Origin: Deltaproteobacteria bacterium
GTDB taxonomy: Bacteria; Bdellovibrionota; Bdellovibrionia; Bdellovibrionales; JAMPXM01
DNA length: 64,000 bases
Assembly (NCBI GenBank): GCA_017302795.1
Contig: JAFLCB010000009.1
Span: 62,001 to 126,000 of the forward strand
Reading direction: 5' to 3'
Position 1 is the stretch's first letter, and every line of letters starts with the position of its first letter. Positions 26,669 through 36,750 of this stretch are shown piece after piece. The translations under genes were made by a program, and so were the position numbers. The notes below the pieces were generated by a model, which was given only the letters and a program-made list of their open reading frames with translations, was not told the DNA's origin and searched no databases.

Positions 26669-27319
26669 ATGAATCCTACGAGAGGTGGTAAGATGGCGTC
26701 TGATCAGGAGGAGAGCAAGGGGATTGGCAAAGCGTCCCTTAAATTGCCGTCTTCGGGTGAGAATCGCAGTTCGTCACGCCGTAAACGGGAGAGAATGAAG
26801 GATCGTGATTCAACTTTCTGGAAAGTATTGAACGCAGCGCTTGAGCTGGACTTTCGTAAAGGAAATTTGAAATGGACCATGTCGGAGCTCTCAAGAAAGT
26901 CTGGCATCACGAGAAGTCTGATTTATTATCATTTTGGTCGCTCGAAGACGGCGATTCTGAATGAGGCTATTGTTGTTATTGGAGAAGAAATTATCGCGAC
27001 AGGGCCCGATCGAGTTGCGCTGTGGCGTGCAGGTAAGTGGGCCGAAACGGTAAAACTCTCGCGGGAGGTTGCCAGCCAAGCTCCGCATTTATGCAACTTT
27101 TATTTGCTCCATCGAGATCGTCCGACCGATATCGGCCAGAACATCCGCAATCTAGAATCGGCTTACATTCGAAAGCTTCAAAAACTTTTCCCCGAACTTC
27201 CGGCCGCTGGTATCAAGGCGCTTTTTGCCTTCTTTTTCGGAATTTGTTTTGCACCAAACGTCGATGACGAAGCAGTCAAAGTGGCGATTCAAGGCCTAAG
27301 AAAGCTGACCCGGCGCTAG
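26669..27319 (+). CDS. TetR/AcrR-family transcriptional regulator
   Basis: A 216-residue repressor-type protein. Residues 1-45 are a charged tail; the helix-turn-helix follows at about 50-95, with the TetR signature WTMSELSRKSGITRSLIYYHFGRSKTAI. The C-terminal half is the variable ligand-binding helical domain. The start ATG has GAGGAG close upstream. The next gene begins within its stop codon, so the regulator and the small membrane protein are likely one transcript. The ligand and targets are not known. Confidence 0.85.
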   Translation: MNPTRGGKMASDQEESKGIGKASLKLPSSGENRSSSRRKRERMKDRDSTFWKVLNAALELDFRKGNLKWTMSELSRKSGITRSLIYYHFGRSKTAILNEAIVVIGEEIIATGPDRVALWRAGKWAETVKLSREVASQAPHLCNFYLLHRDRPTDIGQNIRNLESAYIRKLQKLFPELPAAGIKALFAFFFGICFAPNVDDEAVKVAIQGLRKLTRR

Positions 27320-27915
27320 TGGAACGCACGGGGTTTCGATTCAGTTCGAAGATGCGCAATCGATATTGGCGGGGGCTTTTTTCCAGCGCTTTTTTGTTTG
27401 TGATGTTTTTGATTCCATTGATTGCGAAGTTGCGAAAAAATAGTCCGGCAGATGAAGCTCTTTTCTTCTTTGTTCTGATCCTCGTTACGATCTCTTGTGC
27501 CGTTAGCCTATTTGTCATTTTATTGACGAGGTTGTATCGCGATAAATTTGTTCTCGAGTTCACGACCACTGAATTGATTGATCGACGCTTTCTGCGAATT
27601 ACACGCGTTCCCTACGCTGATATCGAAATCTTTTCGCCAACGTTGGACCAGATCTTTCGTCCCGACCCAGCGCTTCGAGAAATTCGAAATGAACTTGAGA
27701 TCGGTGACTATTTAATGATCACTTGTCGGTTAAAAGAAGTGGGTACGGCCGCAGGCCCTGCTATTAAGAACTGCGAATATTTTTTTTCAGAAGCCGTAGC
27801 GATACCGGATTTAGCCGATCGTCGTCTCGAGCGAGCAATCCGCTCCGGCCTAGAAGGTCGCGGAGTAAAATTTGAGAATCTTTATGAAATCGATAACGAA
27901 CAGGAAAGTGACTAG
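27319..27915 (+). CDS. Two-helix membrane protein of unknown function
   Basis: A 198-residue protein with two hydrophobic helices near residues 20-37 and 46-70, followed by a soluble domain with strand-rich sequence (EFTTTELIDRRFLRITRVPYADIEIF), reminiscent of bacterial PH-like domains that sit after two helices. The GTG start overlaps the TetR stop (TAGTG); an ATG 33 bases later is an alternative. It converges with lgt, overlapping its end by four bases. Confidence 0.6.
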   Translation: MERTGFRFSSKMRNRYWRGLFSSAFLFVMFLIPLIAKLRKNSPADEALFFFVLILVTISCAVSLFVILLTRLYRDKFVLEFTTTELIDRRFLRITRVPYADIEIFSPTLDQIFRPDPALREIRNELEIGDYLMITCRLKEVGTAAGPAIKNCEYFFSEAVAIPDLADRRLERAIRSGLEGRGVKFENLYEIDNEQESD

Positions 27916-29099
27916 GCTTCTCGCTTTCCCCAGCCACCAATAGCAAGTTTATCTCGCTTCAATGCGTAGACGAGGACACCGATCGATCCAAGTAGCATCG
28001 CGACCGAGAGCCATTGTCCCCGCGTCAGTCCTAGTAACTGAAACCCGATGTGGGCATCGGGCATCCTGAACCCTTCGGTGAAAATCCTGACAAGTGCGTA
28101 GCAAGTTAGCCAAACGCCGCCTATGACGCCAGGCTTTCGCGGCTTCTTCCACGCGAACCAAGCGATGATTAAAAGCAGAAGACCTTCTAAAAGTGCAGCG
28201 TAGATTTGATAGGGATGTCTTGAGGTCAACACCGGCTCAAGTGCTTTTAATACTGCTTCATTCCCAGACTCTGTGGCAGCGACGATTTTTTGAATAACGG
28301 TTTGGACTTCCGAACGAGCGGCAAGGCTAGTTCGGACGCGCGAACAAGTCTCGGTCCATTGTGCGGCTGTCATTCCGAGTGCTTCAACAGTGCCCGAAAG
28401 GCGAGGAAGAAGGTCGGGGCTAGAATCGGAAATAGCTTTCTCAGCGTCGTGCTTTAACCAAAGATAAGCTTCACTCGGAAATTTGACAGCCCACGGAACG
28501 GAGGCGTTGCCAACGGCATCGACCGTTACCGGTCGTCCGTAGAGTTCACCATTCATGAAGTTTGCGATTCGGCCAAAGAAAATACCTAGCGAACCACCCA
28601 AAGTCGTCAGATCTCCAAGATTCATCCAGTCGAAGCCATTTTTTCGAGCAAAGTAAACAGCGGCAAATATAATTCCCAGCATTCCACCGTGGCTTGCCAT
28701 TCCGCCTTCCCAGACCCGAAGAACGCCCCAAAACGGGAAGCGCGTTGAAAAATCGGTGATGAGGTCTTGGCTATAGAAAAGCGCATAACCGACTCGACCT
28801 CCCAGCATTGTGCCGATCACGACAGCGAGGACGAAATCTCCAATTCGTTCTTCGGGAAGTGAGCGAGAGCCATCGGCTGCGACTAGGCCGCGGCGCGCAA
28901 TTAGCGAAATCAACCAGAAACCGACAAAAAAGCCAGACAAGTAAGCAAGGCCGTACCAACGAATGCCAATCTGCTCGGTGAACTGAATTAGAAAAGGGTC
29001 GAGATTGTGGACCCATCCAGCGGGGACTTCACTTGTGGCAATTCCTTTGGCAACGGCTTCGGTTCCGGCGGGCCAAGTCTGGAGGGGGAGTGCGGACAT
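27912..29099 (-). CDS. lgt: Prolipoprotein diacylglyceryl transferase with large insertion
   Basis: A 395-residue Lgt, which moves diacylglycerol from phosphatidylglycerol to the lipobox cysteine of prolipoproteins in the inner membrane. Family motifs present: RWYGLAYLSGF, GGRVGYALFY, MASHGGMLG, GRIANFMNGELYGR and HPYQIYAALLEG. The usual length is about 260-300. The extra length comes from a 30-residue N-terminal tail and an insertion of about 80 residues (about 212-292) between the periplasmic loop start and the HPxQ motif. The start ATG has AGGAG six bases upstream. Many lipoprotein genes in this window are its likely clients. Confidence 0.95.
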   Translation of the reverse strand: MSALPLQTWPAGTEAVAKGIATSEVPAGWVHNLDPFLIQFTEQIGIRWYGLAYLSGFFVGFWLISLIARRGLVAADGSRSLPEERIGDFVLAVVIGTMLGGRVGYALFYSQDLITDFSTRFPFWGVLRVWEGGMASHGGMLGIIFAAVYFARKNGFDWMNLGDLTTLGGSLGIFFGRIANFMNGELYGRPVTVDAVGNASVPWAVKFPSEAYLWLKHDAEKAISDSSPDLLPRLSGTVEALGMTAAQWTETCSRVRTSLAARSEVQTVIQKIVAATESGNEAVLKALEPVLTSRHPYQIYAALLEGLLLLIIAWFAWKKPRKPGVIGGVWLTCYALVRIFTEGFRMPDAHIGFQLLGLTRGQWLSVAMLLGSIGVLVYALKRDKLAIGGWGKREA

Positions 29100-29195
29100 T
29101 TAGAGCTCCTGCTCGACTGACGCCGAGGTTCGATCAAAATTGGTTTCTCTCCACCATTACCAAAGACGCGACCTTAGCACAAAGGGGGTTTTCAC

Positions 29196-29224
29196 CTGAC
29201 CTTGGGCGCCAATCGCGCTATAGA
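29196..29224 (+). promoter_or_regulatory. Possible promoter of the sucA-sucB-lpd operon
   Basis: CTGACC (29196-29201) and TATAGA (29219-29224) are separated by 17 bases, about 30 bases upstream of the sucA GTG. Matches to the sigma70 consensus are four and five of six. Confidence 0.4.
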
Positions 29225-29255
29225 TAACGGGTAACCATCAGGAGACTTAAACAAC

Positions 29256-32072
29256 GTGGATCAAGCAAAGCATTCCTATGCGGCACGACCAAATCTTGAA
29301 TTTTTAGAATCACTGTATGACACGTTCAAGCGCGATCCTTCGCAAATAGGCGAAGAGTGGCGTTTGTTTTTTGAAGGTGTCGAGTTCGGACAAGGATTAA
29401 GTGGCGGTTCGGTTTCCGGTAGTGCATCGCTATCGGCGCAGACGGGGCTTTCGCAAAAAGAGTTAGAAGTTTACCGCTTCATCAACGCCTACCGCGACTA
29501 CGGTCATTTCGAAGCCAACTTAAATCCCTTGAGTGACAGTTTAAAATCCTTTCCAGATCTTTCTCCTCTTGCGTTTGGAATTTCGGAAAGCGATCTCGAT
29601 TCTGTTTACAGTGTTGGAGAGGTCGTGGGCCTTCCGGGCGCTACGCTTCGACAGATCTTGGCGCATCTCCGAGCTTCTTATTGCGGAACGCTGACAGTGA
29701 ATGTTTCGGATGCGATGCCAACCGTACGCACTTGGTTCAGACGGGAATTCGAGCAAGGACGAAAAGCTTGGACGATGTCAAAAGAAGACAAGCTGCGAGT
29801 ATTTGAACAGCTTGCCAAAACAGAAAGCTTTGAAAAATTCATTCACACACGCTTCGTTGGTAAAAAACGTTTTTCGATCGAGGGTGCTGATTCGTTGATT
29901 CCGATGATGGAAACTTTGGTCGATGTCGGAAGCGATCTCGGCATGGAAGAGCTTGTTGTCGGCATGGCCCACCGCGGGCGCTTAAACATGCTCGCTAACT
30001 TCATGGGCAAACAGGCTGAAATGATTTTTTCAGAATTTGAAGGGCACCGAGACGAGAACAACTCATTCTTTGACGGCGACGTGAAATACCACCTCGGCTA
30101 TTCCGTCGACAAAGTGTCTCCGAAAACTGGAAAATCCGTTCATGCTTCGATGGCATTTAACCCTTCTCACTTGGAAGCGGTTAATCCCGTGGTGGTTGGG
30201 ATGGTGCGAGCGAAGCAGCGCCGTCGTCGTGACACGTCTGAGCGTAAAAAAGTGATCCCAGTTTTGATACACGGTGACGCCGCCTTTGCTGGTCAAGGTG
30301 TCGTCGCGGAAACGCTCCAGATGTCGCAACTTGGCGCTTACACGGTCGGTGGAACTCTTCATATCGTCATCGATAACCAAGTTGGTTTCACCACGTCGCC
30401 AGAATTTGCTCGCTCGTCACCTTATTCAAGCGACATTGCAAAGATGATTCAGACACCAGTCATTTTGGTAAATGGCGATGACGTCGAGGCGTGCTGTCAA
30501 GCGATGTCGATGGCGGTTCGATTCCGTCAGGAATTCAAGCGTGACGTTGTCGTTCATATCGTTTGCTATCGGCGCTTCGGTCACAACGAAGGCGATGAAC
30601 CTGCGTTCACGCAGCCGCTGATGTACGACAAAATTAAAAAACATCCAACGGCCTACGATATTTACGCTCAGAAACTTGTTAAAGAAGGTGTCATCACCGA
30701 CGAGGAGCCAGAAAAGCTCTACAAGACACGTATCGAAAAGCTTCAAGTGACGCTAGAAACAGCTCAGAAAAATCCGCCACCTATGAAGCCAATGGCGTTC
30801 GAGGGTTTGTGGAAAGGGCTTCGTAGATCAAAGCCCGAAGATTTCAGACAAGAAACCAACACCAAAACTTCTAAAAAGTCGCTTCTCGAAATAGGCGAGC
30901 TTTTGACGACCGTCCCAAGCGGGTTCACGGTACATCCAAAAGTTGCAAAGCTTTTGGAGACTCGCAAAGCGATGGTTGCTGGCGCAGGTGCCATCGACTG
31001 GGGTATGGCAGAACTTCTGGCTTACGGATCTCTTTTGAAAGAAGGATCCAACGTACGTATCTCTGGACAAGACGCAATTCGCGGGACATTCACCCATCGT
31101 CATGCGGCTTGGTACGATATTAAGAACGGCGAAAAGTACACTCCACTTCGAATGATAAATCCACAGGAAGTGGAATTCTGTATTTACGATTCTTTCTTAT
31201 CTGAATTTGCGGTGATGGGTTTTGAATATGGGAACTCTTCGACGGATCCGACGTTCCTTACCATCTGGGAAGCGCAGTTCGGTGATTTTGTTAACGGTGC
31301 ACAAATCATCATTGATCAGTTTTTGTCGTCGGCCGAGCAAAAATGGCAGCGCATGTCTGGTTTAGTTCTGCTGCTCCCGCATGGCTACGAAGGCCAAGGG
31401 CCAGAGCATTCAAGTGCGCGGCTTGAGCGATTCCTTCAACTTTGTGCGCAAGACAATATGCAGGTCATGAATATGACGACTCCTGCACAGCTGTTCCATG
31501 CGCTTCGCAGGCAGATGAAGCGAGATTTTAGAAAGCCAATGATTGTGATGTCTCCGAAATCTTTGCTGAGACACCCGAAGGTGATTTCGACGATGTCGGA
31601 TCTCACGGATGGAACGTTCAAAGAAGTCATTGGCGATGAAGTCATGACAGGGAAAGCGGCTGCTGGTGTCGAGCGAGCGGTTCTTTGTTCTGGAAAAGTT
31701 TATTTTGATCTTTGGGCAGCGCGGGAAGCTCTTGATGCCAAAGACCAAGCAAAGATCGCGTTGGTCCGTGTCGAGCAGCTCTATCCTTTCCCCGCATACA
31801 AGTTAGTTCCCGAGCTAAAAGGCTATAAAAATTTGAAGACCGTCGTCTGGTGCCAGGAAGAGCCAAAGAACATGGGCTCGTGGTTTTTTATGAAGCCACG
31901 CCTTGATGAAATGCTAGAAGAGGCAGGTCTTGAAGTTCCGGTTCGCTATGCTGGTCGAGACGAGCGCGCGAGTCCCGCAACGGGATCTGAAAAGGTTCAT
32001 GCTGTGGAACAAAAAGCGATGCTTGCTGAAGCGTTGGGCGTGAAAGCGCAACCGAAGCCAAAGTCGAAATAA
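29256..32072 (+). CDS. sucA: 2-oxoglutarate dehydrogenase E1 component
   Basis: A 938-residue thiamine-diphosphate enzyme that decarboxylates 2-oxoglutarate and passes succinyl to the lipoyl group of E2 in the TCA cycle. The N-terminal ATRPNLEFLESLYDTFKRDP-like E2-contact segment, GMAHRGRLNML, HGDAAFAGQG, a CYRRFGHNEGDEP thiamine motif and PHGYEGQGPEHSSARLERFL are all conserved. Length is normal. The start is a GTG with AGGAG eleven bases upstream. It is the first gene of the sucA-sucB-lpd operon. Confidence 0.97.
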   Translation: MDQAKHSYAARPNLEFLESLYDTFKRDPSQIGEEWRLFFEGVEFGQGLSGGSVSGSASLSAQTGLSQKELEVYRFINAYRDYGHFEANLNPLSDSLKSFPDLSPLAFGISESDLDSVYSVGEVVGLPGATLRQILAHLRASYCGTLTVNVSDAMPTVRTWFRREFEQGRKAWTMSKEDKLRVFEQLAKTESFEKFIHTRFVGKKRFSIEGADSLIPMMETLVDVGSDLGMEELVVGMAHRGRLNMLANFMGKQAEMIFSEFEGHRDENNSFFDGDVKYHLGYSVDKVSPKTGKSVHASMAFNPSHLEAVNPVVVGMVRAKQRRRRDTSERKKVIPVLIHGDAAFAGQGVVAETLQMSQLGAYTVGGTLHIVIDNQVGFTTSPEFARSSPYSSDIAKMIQTPVILVNGDDVEACCQAMSMAVRFRQEFKRDVVVHIVCYRRFGHNEGDEPAFTQPLMYDKIKKHPTAYDIYAQKLVKEGVITDEEPEKLYKTRIEKLQVTLETAQKNPPPMKPMAFEGLWKGLRRSKPEDFRQETNTKTSKKSLLEIGELLTTVPSGFTVHPKVAKLLETRKAMVAGAGAIDWGMAELLAYGSLLKEGSNVRISGQDAIRGTFTHRHAAWYDIKNGEKYTPLRMINPQEVEFCIYDSFLSEFAVMGFEYGNSSTDPTFLTIWEAQFGDFVNGAQIIIDQFLSSAEQKWQRMSGLVLLLPHGYEGQGPEHSSARLERFLQLCAQDNMQVMNMTTPAQLFHALRRQMKRDFRKPMIVMSPKSLLRHPKVISTMSDLTDGTFKEVIGDEVMTGKAAAGVERAVLCSGKVYFDLWAAREALDAKDQAKIALVRVEQLYPFPAYKLVPELKGYKNLKTVVWCQEEPKNMGSWFFMKPRLDEMLEEAGLEVPVRYAGRDERASPATGSEKVHAVEQKAMLAEALGVKAQPKPKSK

Positions 32073-32107
32073 ACGGATTTAAAATTTTTAACTTGGAGTA
32101 AGTCATC

Positions 32108-33424
32108 GTGAAAGTAGAAATCAAAGTACCAGCTGTGGGCGAGTCGATTTCAGAAGCAACTATCGGCGAGTGGACAAAAAAATCAGGGGAATTTGTTAAA
32201 CGGGACGAAGTAATTTTGTCACTTGAAACAGACAAAGCCAGCGTCGAAGTTGTTGCGCCCAATGATGGTGTATTAACTACGACCGCAAAAGCCGGTGAGG
32301 TTGTGAAAATCGGCGCTACGGTCGCAAGTATCGATACAGAAGGTGTTGCGACGGCGGGAATGGCGCAGCCACTTAAGAATGTTGATACTCCTGCTGCGAC
32401 AAGCGGCGTTGCACCGTTCACAACAAGCGGCGCCGCATCGTCAGGTAAAACCCATCCTGAACTTCAAGCGCACTTAAGTCCTGCGGTCCGCCGAGTGGTG
32501 GATGAATCAGGTCTTGATGCTTCGAAAGTTGCTGGCACTGGAAAAGACGGTCGTTTGACCAAGGCCGATGCCGAGCAAGCTGCTCGGTCATTAAATGGTG
32601 GAGTTGGTGGTCTTGGAGCTTCGGCAAACGGAATGGTTCAAAGTACCGCGGCTGCTCCGGCGAAGGCTGCGACCTCTGCACCGGCGTTCATGGCTAAGTC
32701 GACGGCCAACGTCGGCGGCGATCGCCGCGTTCCAATGACAACCATTCGCAAAAAGATTGCCGAGCGTTTGGTGCAGGCGCAGCATACGGCTGCGATCCTA
32801 ACGACATTTAATGAAATCGATATGTCCAATGTGATGTCGATTCGCGATCGTTATAAAGACAAGTTTAAAGAGAAGTACGGAACAGGTCTCGGTTTTATGG
32901 GGTTCTTCGTGAAAGCCGCAATTGAGGGATTAAAAGAAATTCCTCAAGTAAATGCTTCGATTGATGGCGGAGACGCTGTCTATCACGATTACTTTAATAT
33001 CGGAATGGCCGTCGGAACGGAAAAAGGTTTGATCGTCCCCGTTGTTAAAAACGCGGATCGCCTGTCGATTGCGGAAATTGAACTTTCGATCAAACACTTC
33101 GCCGGTAAAGCGCGCGATGGGAAAATCACAGTCGATGATTTGTCCGGCGGAACCTTCACGATTTCTAACGGCGGCGTTTACGGATCGATGATGTCGACCC
33201 CTATCTTGAACCCGCCCCAATCGGGCATCTTAGGTCTTCACAAGATCGAAGACCGACCGGTTGTTGTGACAAAAGGTGGAAAAAAAGAAATTGAAATTCG
33301 CCCGATGATGTATGTCGCTCTAAGCTACGATCACCGAATGATCGACGGAAAAGAAGCAGTGACCTTCTTGGTTCGGGTCAAAGAGAACATCGAAGATCCA
33401 TCGCGCATTTTGTTAGAGATTTAG
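32108..33424 (+). CDS. sucB: Dihydrolipoyl succinyltransferase, E2 of 2-oxoglutarate dehydrogenase
   Basis: A 438-residue E2 acyltransferase. It holds one lipoyl domain with the modified lysine in [10 protein letters not shown], an Ala/Gly-rich linker, a peripheral-subunit-binding domain ([15 protein letters not shown]), a second Ala/Ser linker, and the catalytic domain with HRMIDGKEA carrying the His and Asp of the active site. The position between sucA and lpd supports the 2-oxoglutarate rather than the pyruvate complex. Length is slightly above E. coli SucB. Confidence 0.95.
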   Translation: MKVEIKVPAVGESISEATIGEWTKKSGEFVKRDEVILSLETDKASVEVVAPNDGVLTTTAKAGEVVKIGATVASIDTEGVATAGMAQPLKNVDTPAATSGVAPFTTSGAASSGKTHPELQAHLSPAVRRVVDESGLDASKVAGTGKDGRLTKADAEQAARSLNGGVGGLGASANGMVQSTAAAPAKAATSAPAFMAKSTANVGGDRRVPMTTIRKKIAERLVQAQHTAAILTTFNEIDMSNVMSIRDRYKDKFKEKYGTGLGFMGFFVKAAIEGLKEIPQVNASIDGGDAVYHDYFNIGMAVGTEKGLIVPVVKNADRLSIAEIELSIKHFAGKARDGKITVDDLSGGTFTISNGGVYGSMMSTPILNPPQSGILGLHKIEDRPVVVTKGGKKEIEIRPMMYVALSYDHRMIDGKEAVTFLVRVKENIEDPSRILLEI

Positions 33425-33461
33425 TTTTTAAATTTACGGTTACACATTTTGGAGCCAGACA

Positions 33462-34874
33462 GTGTCGGACACAAAAGCATTTGATTTAGTCGTTATAGGT
33501 GGTGGACCTGCGGGATACACGGGTGCGATTCGAGCATCCCAATTGGGTCTAAAAGTGGCCATCGTTGAAAAACGTGGAACTTTAGGCGGAACTTGCCTGA
33601 ATGTAGGCTGTATTCCATCGAAAGCACTTTTGGATTCGAGCGAACATTTTTCGATGGCTTCCCATGGTGAGTTTGCCGCGCACGGAGTGAAAGTTTCTAA
33701 AGTCGAACTCGATTTGAAGACGATGATGGAACGAAAAGACAAGGTCGTAAAAGGTCTCACGGACGGTGTCGCGTTTTTGATGAAAAAAAATAAAGTTACC
33801 TATTTTGACGGCACAGGAACGCTTTTGACACCGACGTCGGTAGAAGTGAAACTTCGCGACGGGAAAACCGACAAGCTCGATGCGAAAAAGATTATGCTCG
33901 CCACAGGATCACAACCGGTTGAGTTGCCCTTTGCTAAATTTGACGGGAAAAACATTTTGTCGTCGACCGAAGCACTCGCGCTTGGTGAAGTACCGGCAAA
34001 GCTTTTGGTCATTGGCGGCGGCGCGATCGGCCTCGAGATGGGCTCCGTATGGATGCGCCTAGGATCGGAAGTCACGGTAATCGAGTACGCGCCAATGGTT
34101 TGCGGAATGTCCGATCAAGGGGCGGCGAAGCAACTTCTTCGTATCTTAGAGAAGCAAGGAATGAAGTTCTCGCTTTCGACAAAAGTACTCGCAGTTGAAG
34201 CAGGGAAGTCAGGTGTCATCGTAAAAGCTGAAGGTGCTGATGGAAAAAAACAGGAATTTGTCGGCGATAAAGTTCTAGTGGCCGCTGGTCGAAAACCCTT
34301 TAGCGAAGGTCTTGGTCTTGAAAAGCTTGGTATAAAAAAGGATGCGCGCGGCATGGTGGAAGTGGATGCGCACTTTCAAACCAATGTTCCTGGTATCTAC
34401 GCCGTAGGCGATTTAATTCGTGGGCCAATGCTTGCGCACAAGGCGGAAGAAGAAGGAGTTGCGGTTGCCGAAATCGTTTCCGGTAAACCCGGCCATGTTA
34501 ATTACGATACGGTTCCCTCGGTGATCTACACTTGGCCCGAGCTTGCAGCTGTAGGACAGACAGAAGAGCAGGTGAAATCAAGTGGGAGGCCTTACAGAGT
34601 CGGGCAGTTTCCTTTCATGGCTAATGGCCGTGCAAAGGCGATGGGCTCAACAGACGGATTTGTAAAAATCATTGCCGATGAAAAAACGGATCGGGTGCTA
34701 GGTGTCCACATCGTGGGTCCCCGTGCATCGGACGTTTTAGCTGAAGCGGTCGTAGCTATGGAATTTGGGGCCTCAAGCGAAGACATCGCAAGAAGTTTCC
34801 ACGGGCATCCGACATTGTCAGAAACAATGCGCGAAGCTGCGCTGGCTGTCGATAAGCGGGCACGTCAAGGTTAG
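33462..34874 (+). CDS. lpdA: Dihydrolipoyl dehydrogenase, E3
   Basis: A 470-residue flavoprotein that reoxidises the dihydrolipoyl group of E2 with NAD. It shows the FAD loop VIGGGPAGYTGAIRA, the redox disulfide GGTCLNVGCIPSK, the NAD loop VIGGGAIGLEMG, a second FAD segment ending AVGDLIRGPMLAHKA, and the C-terminal interface His-Glu pair in HGHPTLSET. The start is GTG with GGAG upstream. It is the last gene of the operon, and the only copy of E3 in the window, so it may also serve other complexes. Confidence 0.95.
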   Translation: MSDTKAFDLVVIGGGPAGYTGAIRASQLGLKVAIVEKRGTLGGTCLNVGCIPSKALLDSSEHFSMASHGEFAAHGVKVSKVELDLKTMMERKDKVVKGLTDGVAFLMKKNKVTYFDGTGTLLTPTSVEVKLRDGKTDKLDAKKIMLATGSQPVELPFAKFDGKNILSSTEALALGEVPAKLLVIGGGAIGLEMGSVWMRLGSEVTVIEYAPMVCGMSDQGAAKQLLRILEKQGMKFSLSTKVLAVEAGKSGVIVKAEGADGKKQEFVGDKVLVAAGRKPFSEGLGLEKLGIKKDARGMVEVDAHFQTNVPGIYAVGDLIRGPMLAHKAEEEGVAVAEIVSGKPGHVNYDTVPSVIYTWPELAAVGQTEEQVKSSGRPYRVGQFPFMANGRAKAMGSTDGFVKIIADEKTDRVLGVHIVGPRASDVLAEAVVAMEFGASSEDIARSFHGHPTLSETMREAALAVDKRARQG

Positions 34875-34887
34875 GAGTTGGAAAGGT

Positions 34888-35388
34888 ATGAAGATCACAA
34901 GGCCTGTAAGAATCGCGATTTTGATTGTTGTTCTTGGCGGATTGGCTGCCTTCATTTACCTCCTTGGACCCTTTAGTCGGTCACCCGTCGAGCGACAATT
35001 CTATGAATTGGTTCGTGAAGGTCGTGCAAAGACAGAGAACCCGGCTGTTGATTTGCGAAAAATCGACCTCGTTCAATGGGACGAACTTGTTTATTGGGGA
35101 CCCTACGAGGACATTTGCAACTTAGGAATTACGGGTTACGAAAAAGGCTCGCAGTTTTGCCGCGTGTCTCTTGACGACACTGAAAGCTACCTTTTGTTGC
35201 TGAGGGGCAACCGTGTGGTGTCGGAGATTCGCATCGATCGCAGTGAGATTGATCTGGTGCAGGCACAATTGAAAACGAGAGTCTCGAAGGCCAATGCAAT
35301 GTTTGCGTTCGTCAATACCGGTAAAGTGTTCGATCCCAAGCAAAACAATGTTTTTCCGGCTGTCCAACTGACTGTGATACCTGAATAA
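34888..35388 (+). CDS. Membrane-anchored protein of unknown function
   Basis: A 166-residue protein with one N-terminal transmembrane helix (about residues 8-28) and a globular remainder of mixed strands and helices facing the periplasm. The ATG at 34888 is chosen because GGAAAGG is right upstream; earlier codons lie inside lpdA. It begins 13 bases after lpdA and may ride on that transcript. No family is recognised. Confidence 0.6.
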   Translation: MKITRPVRIAILIVVLGGLAAFIYLLGPFSRSPVERQFYELVREGRAKTENPAVDLRKIDLVQWDELVYWGPYEDICNLGITGYEKGSQFCRVSLDDTESYLLLLRGNRVVSEIRIDRSEIDLVQAQLKTRVSKANAMFAFVNTGKVFDPKQNNVFPAVQLTVIPE

Positions 35389-35457
35389 TCTCCATTTCTT
35401 TGACGCTTCATGATCCTGCTTCAAAGCTGTCACCATAGCTGCTAGTCAAGCTAACAA

Positions 35458-36750
35458 ATGCTAGCAAAATCGATCGCGAAGATTCTCATTTTCTTGGGAG
35501 TCGCAATTATAGTCGAAGTTTCGGTTGCCCGACTGCCGGAAGAGCTCCTCGTGCTTCATCCCTCAATTCAGGGACTATGTAAAGTATCTCCGGTGGCGGA
35601 GCAAAGTCGTGCCGACGAAGAGATCTCTGCAGCGAGTGCGAGAGTACGCTCGCTTTATTTCATTCCGAAGGTTTCATTGACGGCGGATTTAGGTGTCCAA
35701 AATTCTGATCCAAACAATAGCACGGGTTCCCTAGGCGTCGCTGCAGAATTAAACTTGAATCCGCTACTTGGTCCTTACTACGGAAGCCGGCAATCCGATC
35801 TGAATCTTCAATCTGCAAGGCTGAAGCGAACTACCGCCTTACAAACTGAATTTGAAAGGTTGATCGACCAGGCGCTCGCCCTCAGTGCGCTCTGGTGGCG
35901 AGATGAAGATCTCGAGGAAACGAAAATCCGGCTGGAAAAACAATATCGAACGCTTCAGCAAAATGTTCGCGCTGGCGTTGCTAGGCAGCGTGATCAATAC
36001 CGATTTGAAGCGGATCTGCTACGTCTTCAGGAAAGTCGAATTTCTCTGAAGCGACAGATCGTCGAAGCGCAAAAGAAAATCGAAGTTCTGGTCCCAACAA
36101 CTCAGTTTAAACCGGGTTTTTTAGACTGGAAGCGAATGCTTAATCTGAAGCTTGAGACCGTAGATGATTTGGTAACGTCTCCTGCACTTGAAATTCAACG
36201 GCTTGAAGTTGAGATTGCAGAAGTAGAAGCGCGAATTGCAAGTCAGTCGACAGGTTTGACGGCCGGATTGACGGCCGGTGTGCAAAGCAGGAACTCCAAT
36301 CTAGCCCCAGCATGGTCAGAAAGTTCTCTACGGGAGCCTTATGAGACTTCTTGGTTTACGCTTCTCAGTTTCCGTTACCCAATTTGGGACGCGGGAAGTG
36401 ATCGACTTAAATTGAAGGAGGCTAGCGAGGCGGTTCGCATCGCGAGGCTTCAGTTGGCTCTCGCAGAGCGCGATTTTTTTGCGAGAAAGGTACTTCTAGA
36501 AGATGAGCGGAAGCGCCTGGAAGAGCGCATTCAGCTGGCTAATCGATTGAACTTATTGGAGCGAAAAAGTTTTAGCTTAGTCGCAACCGATTATCGCGAG
36601 GGTCGAGCCGGATATTTGGATTGGATCGGCGCAAGTGAAAGTTTACAGAATTCTGTGCGTGCACAAATCGAATTGGCAAGTGATTGGGCCAAGTTGTGGA
36701 TAAAAGTAAAGGCACTAAAAGGGGAAATGGCCGATGAACTTTGCAATTAA
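35458..36750 (+). CDS. TolC family outer-membrane efflux protein
   Basis: A 430-residue TolC-family protein with a signal peptide (to about residue 24), paired coiled-coil regions (for example DEDLEETKIRLEKQYRTLQQN) and a GRAGYLDWIGASESLQNS segment matching the family's C-terminal helix. It is slightly shorter than TolC. It overlaps the adaptor gene by 17 bases and is the outer-membrane channel of the tripartite exporter encoded with the two genes that follow. Confidence 0.85.
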   Translation: MLAKSIAKILIFLGVAIIVEVSVARLPEELLVLHPSIQGLCKVSPVAEQSRADEEISAASARVRSLYFIPKVSLTADLGVQNSDPNNSTGSLGVAAELNLNPLLGPYYGSRQSDLNLQSARLKRTTALQTEFERLIDQALALSALWWRDEDLEETKIRLEKQYRTLQQNVRAGVARQRDQYRFEADLLRLQESRISLKRQIVEAQKKIEVLVPTTQFKPGFLDWKRMLNLKLETVDDLVTSPALEIQRLEVEIAEVEARIASQSTGLTAGLTAGVQSRNSNLAPAWSESSLREPYETSWFTLLSFRYPIWDAGSDRLKLKEASEAVRIARLQLALAERDFFARKVLLEDERKRLEERIQLANRLNLLERKSFSLVATDYREGRAGYLDWIGASESLQNSVRAQIELASDWAKLWIKVKALKGEMADELCN

